DNA from: Oscillospiraceae bacterium
GTDB lineage: Bacteria > Bacillota > Clostridia > Oscillospirales > Acutalibacteraceae
DNA length: 64,000 nt
Assembly: GCA_029219165.1 (NCBI GenBank)
Contig: JAQXSW010000016.1
Span: 62,001-126,000, forward strand
Direction: 5' to 3'
The notes under the pieces were generated by a model. It did not search any database and had not been told where the DNA came from. It saw nothing but the letters and a program-made list of their open reading frames with translations. A program made the translations under genes and the position numbers. Below are positions 20,431 to 28,901 of the stretch, piece after piece. Within the stretch, counting starts at the first letter, position 1. Every line of letters begins with the position of its first letter.

Positions 20431-21405
20431 ATGAAATGTTCATATTGTGGAAAAGAAATAAATGAGAATGATAAATACTGCCAATTCTGTGGAGCAGAGG
20501 CTAAAAAGCAAGAACAGACAACAGAAAAGACTGAAGAATCAAGAGACACAGGCAGAGTTGGGCAGCCAATTGAAAAGAAAAAAGCAAACCCTAAGAAAAT
20601 AATTCTTACTGTTGTAGGTGTTGTAACTGCAATTCATCTTGTTGGATGGGTAATTATCTTAGGCTTACTTGCTGCTCTAGGTATTACACCAAGTAACTAT
20701 GTTGAGAAAATCTCTGAGTTTTTTGAATATTATGATGAATACATCTATGACAACAACTACAATGATGATTTATTTGATGACTTTGATGACTTTGACGACT
20801 TTGATGACTTTGATGACTTTGATGATTCTGACGATTTTGATGTCATAGATGATGACATAGATGCATTTAAACCGGGTCTTGTAAATACAAAGGCAAACAC
20901 ATATATATGTAAAATGGCAAACATTTCTATTACACTTCCGGAAGATTATAACGTATATTCTGAAAAGGAAATAGAAGAGCTTTATCAAAAGACAAACATT
21001 ACTGACAGTATGAGAAAACGTAACGCACTTGTATATGATTTTTATGCCAAAAACCCTCTTGGTACAAAAATTGTCTATGTAGATTTTATAAATAAAGACT
21101 ACTATTCAGAGTATAAAGACCTAAATTCATATATAAAGCATGTTAAGGAAACATATACTGATTATGAAAGAAGTGGATATGGACTTGAATTTGCTGAGGA
21201 TTCAATGTTTTATCCACATGGCAAGGATTCAAAGGATATTTCATTCCATCAGATTGCAGCAAGGGTTACAGATGCAAACGGAAAAAATACTTATGATTAT
21301 TCTTTTGTTTCTGAAATAGATGATTATTATGTCTTAATTACAATCTGTGCACCTGAACTTTCAGATATAAGTGTAGTTTTGGATTCAATGAATACTAAAA
21401 AATAA
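20431..21405 (+). CDS. zinc-ribbon membrane protein with acidic FDD repeat and extracellular domain
   Basis: CSYCGKEINENDKYCQFCGAE zinc ribbon, single TM, DDLFDDFDDFDDFDDFDDFDDSDDFD repeat, then globular ectodomain. Confidence 0.8.
   Translation: MKCSYCGKEINENDKYCQFCGAEAKKQEQTTEKTEESRDTGRVGQPIEKKKANPKKIILTVVGVVTAIHLVGWVIILGLLAALGITPSNYVEKISEFFEYYDEYIYDNNYNDDLFDDFDDFDDFDDFDDFDDSDDFDVIDDDIDAFKPGLVNTKANTYICKMANISITLPEDYNVYSEKEIEELYQKTNITDSMRKRNALVYDFYAKNPLGTKIVYVDFINKDYYSEYKDLNSYIKHVKETYTDYERSGYGLEFAEDSMFYPHGKDSKDISFHQIAARVTDANGKNTYDYSFVSEIDDYYVLITICAPELSDISVVLDSMNTKK
20771..20845 (+). repeat. 9-bp tandem repeat (GATGACTTT-type) encoding (F)DD units
   Basis: Visible in-frame tandem copies of gatgacttt/gacgacttt. 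Confidence 0.9.
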
Positions 21406-21419
21406 ATGGAGACTAAAAA

Positions 21420-22196
21420 ATGCGTTTAGATTTAAATGATCAGCTTCAAAAGGGTCAGGCTCTTGTGAATGACGACGGAAGAAAAAAGAAAAGACTTCTT
21501 TTGGGACTTGCAATAACTTATGCGGTTTCACTTCTTCTCTTAATAATCTTTTCCGTAGCTTTTTTTGTTAAGACTATGGATAGATTCTTAGACCCTAATA
21601 CATCGCACGGGAACAACAATACAGGAAGTTATACAACTTCAAGTGAAGATGATGAACTTGCAAATATTGCCTGGGGTACTAAGGGAGAAAGCGGAGACAG
21701 GAACAGTTCTTTTGGAAATTATGAAGAGGATTCAAACTTTGTATATGGAACTGTTTCCGGAACTACATACTACAGTACTTTCTCAGGAGTTAGATTTTCT
21801 GCGCCAAGTGATTGGAATCTTTCAGGATACACTGAGGGCAGTTTTAGCAACATTTTGTCACCAACTGACCTTAAGGCTTCAAGTCAAGATATGAGCAGTA
21901 ACGTTGCAATTTCATATAAATCATTTAAAAAATTCAACTATTCAAAAGCAACAGATGGCCTTAAGAACTATATTGCTCAGGCTTCAGAAGGTCAAAACTC
22001 AATGATAAACGACAGTGTTTCTGTAACACTTGGAGGAAATAAATTTACCGGTATCATTTACAAAAAGATAATGGATGTAAATTATTCCTATTACATAGAG
22101 GTGCTGGTTGCAGAAGTAAACGGTTATGTTCTTGAAATTTACGTTGAGTCAAACACAGCAGATGAACTTGCATCAGTCATGGCAATGTTCTCATAA
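21420..22196 (+). CDS. single-TM protein with ectodomain similar in layout to its neighbours
   Basis: 258 aa, N-terminal TM, Ser/Thr-rich linker, then TFSGVRFSAPSDWNLSGY... domain. Confidence 0.7.
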   Translation: MRLDLNDQLQKGQALVNDDGRKKKRLLLGLAITYAVSLLLLIIFSVAFFVKTMDRFLDPNTSHGNNNTGSYTTSSEDDELANIAWGTKGESGDRNSSFGNYEEDSNFVYGTVSGTTYYSTFSGVRFSAPSDWNLSGYTEGSFSNILSPTDLKASSQDMSSNVAISYKSFKKFNYSKATDGLKNYIAQASEGQNSMINDSVSVTLGGNKFTGIIYKKIMDVNYSYYIEVLVAEVNGYVLEIYVESNTADELASVMAMFS

Positions 22197-22207
22197 GAGG
22201 TGACAAA

Positions 22208-23197
22208 ATGAAAATTTGTAATTATTGTGGAACAGGCATGGACAACCAAGCTGATAAATGTCCTTTCTGTGGCCTTGAAATGTCTCTTAAAGGTGCAATA
22301 AAATATCAGGACAACAAACCATTTAATGGAGATCTAAGTGTTGTAAAATCCAAAGACGGAAAAACAAATGCTGAAAAGAATTTTGAGTCAATGACTAGCG
22401 ATTCATTCAGTTCAAGTCTTGTGGAACTAATAAAAAATAAAATAAATGAAGGTAAAGATGCTCAGAAGGTAAAAAAACCTGCATCAACATTTAACGAGGT
22501 GCCTGCCGGCAATTCCTTTGAAAAGAAAACTAAACAAAAAGTTAAGACTGTAAAACCTATAAAGAATAAAAGTAATACATCCAAAATAAGCGTCTTAGTT
22601 TTTGTTGTTATTTTTGTTATTGTATCCATCTCAATTATTGGTGAATTTGTAAGTAAAGATATGCCTGATTTTAACAAAATCTTCAACGAGCAGTTTGAAT
22701 ACTTGGGCGCAGAGTTCTTTGAAAGAGGAACTTATGATGATAATTCAATGACATATGTTAATGAATATATGGGAATTAAATATGCAGTACCATCTGGATA
22801 TGAAAACACAGAATTATATGAATATGACGATGATCTTTCATATGTAAATGAATTTGAAGCATATAATGACGATTATTCAGCAAGAATTAGCGTTAGTTAC
22901 ATAAATAAAGACTACTTCTATATGGATTCTTCAGCCGAAATGCTTGATGAAAAGAAGAGCTGGCTTTCAGATGAAGATAACATAGAAATAGTAAAAGATG
23001 TTGAAATAACAATAGATGATAATGTTTATATTGGCTGTTTATATAAGGACAAGCTAGCATCCTCTTATGCAGACCAAGGAGAAAGATATACCCTTTACCT
23101 TGTCTCAGACTATTCTGAATACTATTTCACTGTAATTGAACTTTTTACAGATAACTCTGAGGCTGATTTTGAAGATATGTTAAAAGGATTTAATTAA
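22208..23197 (+). CDS. zinc-ribbon single-TM protein with ectodomain
   Basis: CNYCGTGMDNQADKCPFCGLEM zinc ribbon, TM near residue 130-150, ectodomain with YMGIKYAVPSGYENTELY. Confidence 0.75.
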   Translation: MKICNYCGTGMDNQADKCPFCGLEMSLKGAIKYQDNKPFNGDLSVVKSKDGKTNAEKNFESMTSDSFSSSLVELIKNKINEGKDAQKVKKPASTFNEVPAGNSFEKKTKQKVKTVKPIKNKSNTSKISVLVFVVIFVIVSISIIGEFVSKDMPDFNKIFNEQFEYLGAEFFERGTYDDNSMTYVNEYMGIKYAVPSGYENTELYEYDDDLSYVNEFEAYNDDYSARISVSYINKDYFYMDSSAEMLDEKKSWLSDEDNIEIVKDVEITIDDNVYIGCLYKDKLASSYADQGERYTLYLVSDYSEYYFTVIELFTDNSEADFEDMLKGFN

Positions 23198-24321
23198 TGA
23201 AAGAAAATATTTTAAAGAGAATTGCAATTGTTCCAATACTTTTGGTGTATTTTCTTGTTATGTATCTTGCTATCTTTAGTGACCATTCACCATACCCCGG
23301 TGGACTTTCACTCTTTGGTGCTGAGGAAAACGTTGTTGAAGTTGAATCTAATAAATATATAGACACATTTATAAGTGTACAAAAAGAGGGGGAGCCGGAC
23401 ACTAGAGCTCCACTCATTTTGGGTTCTTCAACCGTTACTGTTGAAGTGGAATCCGAAAAAATTCCTGAACCTTTAATGTGTGTGGATAATGTAGATAAGC
23501 AGGTTTCCTGTAAAGTTGTCGGAAACTATGATTTAAATACTGTTGGCACATATAAGCTTGAAAGAGTAGCCACAGACAAGGCGGGAAACACAACCCGTTT
23601 TCCATTTACTTTGAAAGTTAAAGAGAAGCCAAAAGACGAGGAACAGACAACAAGTAATAACAACGAACCTAGTGGTGGAACACCGCTTCTGATTTCAGAT
23701 GCAATTTCCAGATATAAAACGGATAATAACAAAATAGGAATAGATGTATCACGTTGGCAGGGCAACATTAACTGGCAAAAGGTCAAAGAGTCCGGTGTGG
23801 AGTTTGTAATGATAAGACTTGGCGCTCAGGACGGCTTTGGCGGGGAATGTAAAACAGACTCCAAGTTCATTGAAAACTTCAGAGGAGCAAAAGAGGCAGG
23901 GCTTCTAGTCGGGGCTTATTTTTACAGTTACTCAACAAGCCTTGAAGAATCCATTGAACAAGCCATATATGTTACAGAAGTTCTTATTAAAAATGAATTG
24001 GAACCGGATCTTCCAATAGCCTATGACTGGGAATATTGGAATGGTTTTTCAAACAGGAATATGAGTCTTAATGATTTTAATGACAACGCTAAAATATTTA
24101 TAGATATTATGCGTCAGGTTGGTTTTGACGGATATTTATATTCAAGTAAATACTACTTGGAAAAAGAGGTTTGGTATTTAGGTTCGGAATATTCTGTATG
24201 GCTTGCGCACTACACCAAAGAGACAAACTATGAGGGTGACTATGCCATGTGGCAATGTAGCTGCACAGGGCGAGTTCCCGGCATAGATGGTAATGTAGAT
24301 ATAAATATATTGTATAAGTAG
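23197..24321 (+). CDS. membrane-anchored GH25 family muramidase (lysozyme) with Ig-like domain
   Basis: N-terminal TM, bacterial Ig-like segment (GTYKLERVATDKAGNTTRFPFTLKV), then GH25 (IGIDVSRWQGNINWQKVKESGVEFVMIRLG ... AYDWEYW). Confidence 0.9.
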   Translation: MKENILKRIAIVPILLVYFLVMYLAIFSDHSPYPGGLSLFGAEENVVEVESNKYIDTFISVQKEGEPDTRAPLILGSSTVTVEVESEKIPEPLMCVDNVDKQVSCKVVGNYDLNTVGTYKLERVATDKAGNTTRFPFTLKVKEKPKDEEQTTSNNNEPSGGTPLLISDAISRYKTDNNKIGIDVSRWQGNINWQKVKESGVEFVMIRLGAQDGFGGECKTDSKFIENFRGAKEAGLLVGAYFYSYSTSLEESIEQAIYVTEVLIKNELEPDLPIAYDWEYWNGFSNRNMSLNDFNDNAKIFIDIMRQVGFDGYLYSSKYYLEKEVWYLGSEYSVWLAHYTKETNYEGDYAMWQCSCTGRVPGIDGNVDINILYK

Positions 24322-24370
24322 TATTAGCAAAGCAATAAGGCTTATAGTAAACAAACTTATAAATAAAAAA

Positions 24371-24402
24371 ACGACTTCGGAAAATCCGAAGTCGTTTTTT
24401 CT
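24371..24402. terminator. bidirectional terminator between convergent genes
   Basis: AAAAAACGACTTCGG-AAAA-TCCGAAGTCGTTTTTT. Confidence 0.85.
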
Positions 24403-24886
24403 ATTTAAGCAAGTTTATTTTTCCTATGAAAGGAACTTGTTTTGCTTTGCCCTGTGCAGCGTTTCCAATTCCAAGTATCCAAAGGAGGAATATTCCGACG
24501 CTGAGGATTAAAAATATGCCAAGAATGAAGAGTCCAAATGCAGTGCCACTTGTGAATGAAATTGCTGTAATTGTTGTAGCAATAATTCCGTAGAGTAACG
24601 TTAGAATCATAAGGTCAAGTGCTTGATTTGCGTGGAATCTTGCAAATTTTGAATCCGGGCGAGCAATAACAGGAATTAGAATTAATATTCCGAAATAAGC
24701 AATAATCGCAAAGAATATATTGTCTTTTATGTCTGTTTCATCATATTCTGCTGTTTCATCCGGTGCATTTTTTACTGCTTCTACAGCTTTGTCAAATGGA
24801 GTGTCACTGTTTTTATTTTTGTTCTGACAGTTTTCACATACACCTTCAGCATTTAATTCTTTTCCGCATTCAGTACAAAAAGCCAT
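24401..24886 (-). CDS. zinc-ribbon protein with DUF4870-like membrane domain
   Basis: MAFCTECGKELNAEGVCENCQNK; ARFHANQALDLMILTLLYGI and C-terminal TMs. Confidence 0.75.
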   Translation of the reverse strand: MAFCTECGKELNAEGVCENCQNKNKNSDTPFDKAVEAVKNAPDETAEYDETDIKDNIFFAIIAYFGILILIPVIARPDSKFARFHANQALDLMILTLLYGIIATTITAISFTSGTAFGLFILGIFLILSVGIFLLWILGIGNAAQGKAKQVPFIGKINLLK

Positions 24887-25836
24887 TATTTTGCACCTCC
24901 GATGTAAATTACCTGGTCGTTTATTTGAAGACTTGGAACTTTTGATATTTTACCTGTTGTAGGTTCAAAAGCAATAATGCATGAAGAGTTTTCATTTTCA
25001 ATAATAATATAGCAAAGAGCTGCGTCTTTTGGATCTACATTGTACTTCTTAAGAATATCAGTAAGGGTAATTGCCTGTGTTACAGATTCGGTAACTTCTT
25101 CAGTTGGGACTTCAGTTGCGACCTCTGTTGTGACTTCTTTTGTAGCATATGCATCATTATATAGTTTCATGAATTCTTCATATGAAGTAATTTCTTCCGG
25201 ATTTACAATAATTCTGGTTGGAACAGGTTCCGGTTCAGGTTCAGGCTCTTCTTTGCTAATTAAAGAATCAGAAATGTTTAGAAGTTTTGGAAGATCATTA
25301 AAAGAGTTTACTTCAAAATATGTAAGAAGTCCATTTGTCTTTTGGTCTACATAGTTTAAGATTTTTGATTGTTGTGTACTTGCGTAAATATAAGTACCAC
25401 CAAGTAAAATAAGCGTAAGGAGAACCTCAATAAGGAAGAATATAATACAAGATCTTGAGAAGTTAACCTTATTTCTGTTTCTTGCAGCACCAAGTGCCCA
25501 AAGAATTACAAGAATAATGTTGAGTCCCGGAATAAGAAGGAGAAGAAAGGATGCAACAAAACTACCTGTTGTCATTACATTTCCGTAAAGTTTCTTGTTA
25601 GGCTTTTCTTCTTTCTTTGTCTGTGGTTTTGGCTCTGCTTTGAGTTCAGTTTTTACCTCGGCTTTTGGTTCAACTTTTACTTCAGGTTTTGATTCAGCTA
25701 TTGCTTCGTCCTTTACTTCTTTTTCAACTAAAGATTTTGTCTCAGTTTCTGCTTCAGGCTTGGTTTCATTTTTAGCAGTTTTTTCAACTTTCTTTTCATC
25801 TTTTTCAGGAGTTTTCTTTTCTTTTTTTTCAGCCAT
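24886..25836 (-). CDS. Lys/Glu-rich repeat membrane protein, function unknown
   Basis: Start MAEKKEKK behind GGAGG; N-terminal KVEPKAEVKTELKAEPKPQTK-type repeat, two TMs, short C-terminal domain. Confidence 0.65.
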   Translation of the reverse strand: MAEKKEKKTPEKDEKKVEKTAKNETKPEAETETKSLVEKEVKDEAIAESKPEVKVEPKAEVKTELKAEPKPQTKKEEKPNKKLYGNVMTTGSFVASFLLLLIPGLNIILVILWALGAARNRNKVNFSRSCIIFFLIEVLLTLILLGGTYIYASTQQSKILNYVDQKTNGLLTYFEVNSFNDLPKLLNISDSLISKEEPEPEPEPVPTRIIVNPEEITSYEEFMKLYNDAYATKEVTTEVATEVPTEEVTESVTQAITLTDILKKYNVDPKDAALCYIIIENENSSCIIAFEPTTGKISKVPSLQINDQVIYIGGAK

Positions 25837-25837
25837 T

Positions 25838-26410
25838 TTATTTTCCTCCGTTTTTTCTGTCCTCACGAACAAGTTTCCTTATGTATTTGAAGGTTTTTCT
25901 TTCACCCTCTTCTGCAAGCATATTGAGAAGATAGGAAAGAAGTTCGCGTGTGTTCTTGTGCATTGTAACTTTATAGTCGTGTGATTCAAAATATTCAAGA
26001 GAAGTTCTGTCTGTGTAACTCTTGCCTTTGTATATTTTGCTTGCTGAAACACGGTCACAGAACATTTCAACGACATATTTTAAAGGCATTTCTACAGGTT
26101 GAATTGTTAGGGTGGAGTCATCATTGTCAAACCAATATTCATAGTGGTGTTTGTTTCTGCCTTTATGGTGCATCCACGCACTGGAATAACCCACTTCAAT
26201 TCTTTCCATAACATTTGGACTTCTATTTCCCTGGAAATATTTTGCACCAATTAAAAATTCTGACGGAAAATATTTTGAAAGGTCATGCATAAGGCCTTGT
26301 AGGGGAATACCTGCTCTAAAACAATTTATCATAACCTTGTGCCTGTGTTTGGTTATTGTTTTAAAGTGCTTGAATATTTTTTGAGGCGTAATTTTATATG
26401 TGGTTTCCAA
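25838..26410 (-). CDS. DUF5662 family protein
   Basis: GIPLQGLMHDLSKYFPSEFLIGAKYFQG...AWMHHKGRNKHHYEYWFD. Confidence 0.75.
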   Translation of the reverse strand: METTYKITPQKIFKHFKTITKHRHKVMINCFRAGIPLQGLMHDLSKYFPSEFLIGAKYFQGNRSPNVMERIEVGYSSAWMHHKGRNKHHYEYWFDNDDSTLTIQPVEMPLKYVVEMFCDRVSASKIYKGKSYTDRTSLEYFESHDYKVTMHKNTRELLSYLLNMLAEEGERKTFKYIRKLVREDRKNGGK

Positions 26411-26412
26411 CG

Positions 26413-27375
26413 TTAATCCTTCTTTTCATCGACATTTTTACTGCGAATCTTTTCTTTTTCTGCTTCAAGTTCTGCTTCCATTTCTTCTTTGCGTTTTTCA
26501 AATTCAGCTTCAAGTTCCTGAAGACGTTTAGCATAATCAAATTCATAATCAGGTGGATTTTCATCCCAATTACGTTTGACAGGGATAAACATTGCAGCAA
26601 TCTTGTTTTTACCTTTGGTCTTAATGAATGCAAATGCAAATACACAGAATACTAAAGCGCCAAGTTCAGCAACTGCTGTATCCTTCATTGTGTCATAAAG
26701 ACCAATGTCAAGATATCCGTCAAATGGAAGAGGGTTTCCATCAATTATAACTTCGTGTATATTTTCCACTTTTACTGCAATGTTTGAGTTTGTTGGATCA
26801 AGCATTACGGATTGGAATCTGCTTATTACTGTATCCTTTTGCATATCCATACCAAAGAAGTAGTCCATAAAGAATTCAAAGAATTCCCAGACCATTGCAA
26901 TAAGGGCTGTAAAGCCTAGCGAATTAAGGCATGTATAAACAGGGGAAAGTTTAAATTTAAGTTGGTCATCTTTATTCATGATATCTATCATAGAGAAACC
27001 AAATGCCGCTATCATAAATCCGCTGGTTGTATGAAGGAGTGTGTCCCAAATTGGTATTTTTACATAGAATGCAAAGATTTCTCCAAGTACCTGTGCACTG
27101 AATATAAATATCAGCACAAAAACCTCAAAGAATGTCGGTAAATCTGCATTGAATTTTCTCTCAAAAATAGGAGGAAGTGTGAAGAGTATAAGAGTGAGTA
27201 TACACATTGGAATAATATCATAACGTTTTCTTATAATTGAAAGAATCATAAGAGCAATTACAATAGCCCTTAAAAACATAAACACAAAGAAAGTTACCTT
27301 TGATTGGCCATATTGTGTTGCAAGTAGCTTTTCATATTTTACACTTGCTTCAAGGCTTTTGTTAAATATTTTCAT
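26413..27375 (-). CDS. multi-pass membrane protein (DUF2238-like)
   Basis: About 320 aa; multiple TMs with PIWDTLLHTTSGFMIAAFGFSMID and charged C-terminal coiled coil. Confidence 0.6.
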   Translation of the reverse strand: MKIFNKSLEASVKYEKLLATQYGQSKVTFFVFMFLRAIVIALMILSIIRKRYDIIPMCILTLILFTLPPIFERKFNADLPTFFEVFVLIFIFSAQVLGEIFAFYVKIPIWDTLLHTTSGFMIAAFGFSMIDIMNKDDQLKFKLSPVYTCLNSLGFTALIAMVWEFFEFFMDYFFGMDMQKDTVISRFQSVMLDPTNSNIAVKVENIHEVIIDGNPLPFDGYLDIGLYDTMKDTAVAELGALVFCVFAFAFIKTKGKNKIAAMFIPVKRNWDENPPDYEFDYAKRLQELEAEFEKRKEEMEAELEAEKEKIRSKNVDEKKD

Positions 27376-27613
27376 AATCAATCCCCATTATATTATTATT
27401 TGTAAATGAATCCGACTTGATTTTATCATAGCAACATTAACATTTCAACGCATTATGAATATTTTGACTTTTTTTTAACAAATTATTTGTAAAAAATACA
27501 CAAATTTGTTACAAGGAATTTTAAAGGTGATTAACAAAATAAAACAACATCAATATCTTTATTTATGTTAAAATGAACGTGTCATTTTTATATATTTTTT
27601 TTGGAGGTAATTT

Positions 27614-28774
27614 ATGGCAAAGACAAATAACTATCCTATAGTTTTAGTTCACGGATTCCTTTGCTGGGGTTCAGAATCTAAAATTAATCAGTTCTTCCCA
27701 TGTTTTGGAATGTGGAATGGTAATGCCAGAGAGGCAATAATGGAGGAAGGTGTTCAGTGCTTTACTCCTCATGTTGGACCATTCAACAGTATGTGGGACA
27801 GAGCTTGTATCCTTTATGCAATGATTAAAGGTGGACGTGTTGACTTTGGTAAGGCTCACTCAGAAAAGAACGGACATGCTCGTTACGGAAGAACATACCC
27901 AGGTTATGTCAAGAATTGGGGAGAACTTGATGAGGCCGGAAAAATTCAGAAAATCAGCATTGTAGGACACTCATTTGGTGGTCCAACAGTACGCACTCTT
28001 ATTCATCTTCTTGCTGAAGGCTCAGCAGAAGAGAGAGCAGCAACACCTGCCGGTGAACTTTCTCCTCTATTTGAGGGCGGTAAAGAGAAGTGGATTCACT
28101 CTTGCACAACTCTTGCTGCAACTCACAACGGTGTAACACTTCCGGATGCCGGACGTCCACTTGTAAAGCCAATGGCTACTGTATTACACACAGTTGGTAG
28201 AATGACTAGTGGCACATGGTTCCAGAAACTCTATGACTTTAATATGGATCAGTGGGGCTTTGTAAGTAGAGATACAAAGGGAAATAAACAAGCAGCTAAG
28301 GAAGCAGTTCGTACACTTGTAAATAAGACAAATGACAATATATATTGGGAACTTTCAACTGAAGGTGCTATGGAGTCAATGAAGGACTATAAGACTTATG
28401 ACAATATTTACTATTTCTCATATGGCGGAAAGAGAACAAAGACTCATGGTCCAATTGAACTTCCTACAAAGGACATGTGGTTACCACTTCGTCTCTTCTC
28501 AATTTTTGAGTGCTTCTATAAGGACCCAACACATCCAAAGGAATGGAGACCAAATGACGGTCTTGTTAACGTACCGGCTTCAAAGGCACCAATTGGAGCT
28601 CCTCAGACAGATTTTGTTTCTAATGAAGATTCAAAACCTGGCGTATGGAACATTATGCCTCTTGAATGGAAAGACCATACTTCATATATGGCTGTTGGTG
28701 AAGACAAGGAAACATATCATAACTATATGAAGGAAATTGCTAACAGAGCAATGTCACTTCCTGTAATTGAGTAA
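27614..28774 (+). CDS. triacylglycerol-lipase-like alpha/beta hydrolase
   Basis: YPIVLVHGFLCWG oxyanion region, VGHSFGGPT nucleophile elbow. Same fold and motifs as 44651..45841. Confidence 0.82.
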   Translation: MAKTNNYPIVLVHGFLCWGSESKINQFFPCFGMWNGNAREAIMEEGVQCFTPHVGPFNSMWDRACILYAMIKGGRVDFGKAHSEKNGHARYGRTYPGYVKNWGELDEAGKIQKISIVGHSFGGPTVRTLIHLLAEGSAEERAATPAGELSPLFEGGKEKWIHSCTTLAATHNGVTLPDAGRPLVKPMATVLHTVGRMTSGTWFQKLYDFNMDQWGFVSRDTKGNKQAAKEAVRTLVNKTNDNIYWELSTEGAMESMKDYKTYDNIYYFSYGGKRTKTHGPIELPTKDMWLPLRLFSIFECFYKDPTHPKEWRPNDGLVNVPASKAPIGAPQTDFVSNEDSKPGVWNIMPLEWKDHTSYMAVGEDKETYHNYMKEIANRAMSLPVIE

Positions 28775-28805
28775 TTTATTTTCTACATATTATTCTATGC
28801 AAATA

Positions 28806-28839
28806 ATGCATCCTAAGTTTAAACTTAGGGTGCATTTTG
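28806..28839 (+). terminator. terminator hairpin
   Basis: TGCATCCTAAGTTTAAACTTAGGGTGCATTTT; contains the 18-bp palindrome CCTAAGTTTAAACTTAGG. Confidence 0.7.
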
Positions 28840-28901
28840 TTGTCTTTACCAATAAAAAGTGATAAAATGTTCATGTATTATTTTGCTTTTGGAGGGCCTT
28901 T

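Noticed and set aside
20771-20845. Tandem repeat considered as CRISPR
   Set aside because: Unit is 9 bp with no spacers and is in frame within a CDS. No CRISPR array or cas gene seen anywhere in the window.
25595-25984. 129-aa plus-strand Ser/Phe-rich ORF
   Set aside because: Shadow of the Lys/Glu repeat coding region on the opposite strand.
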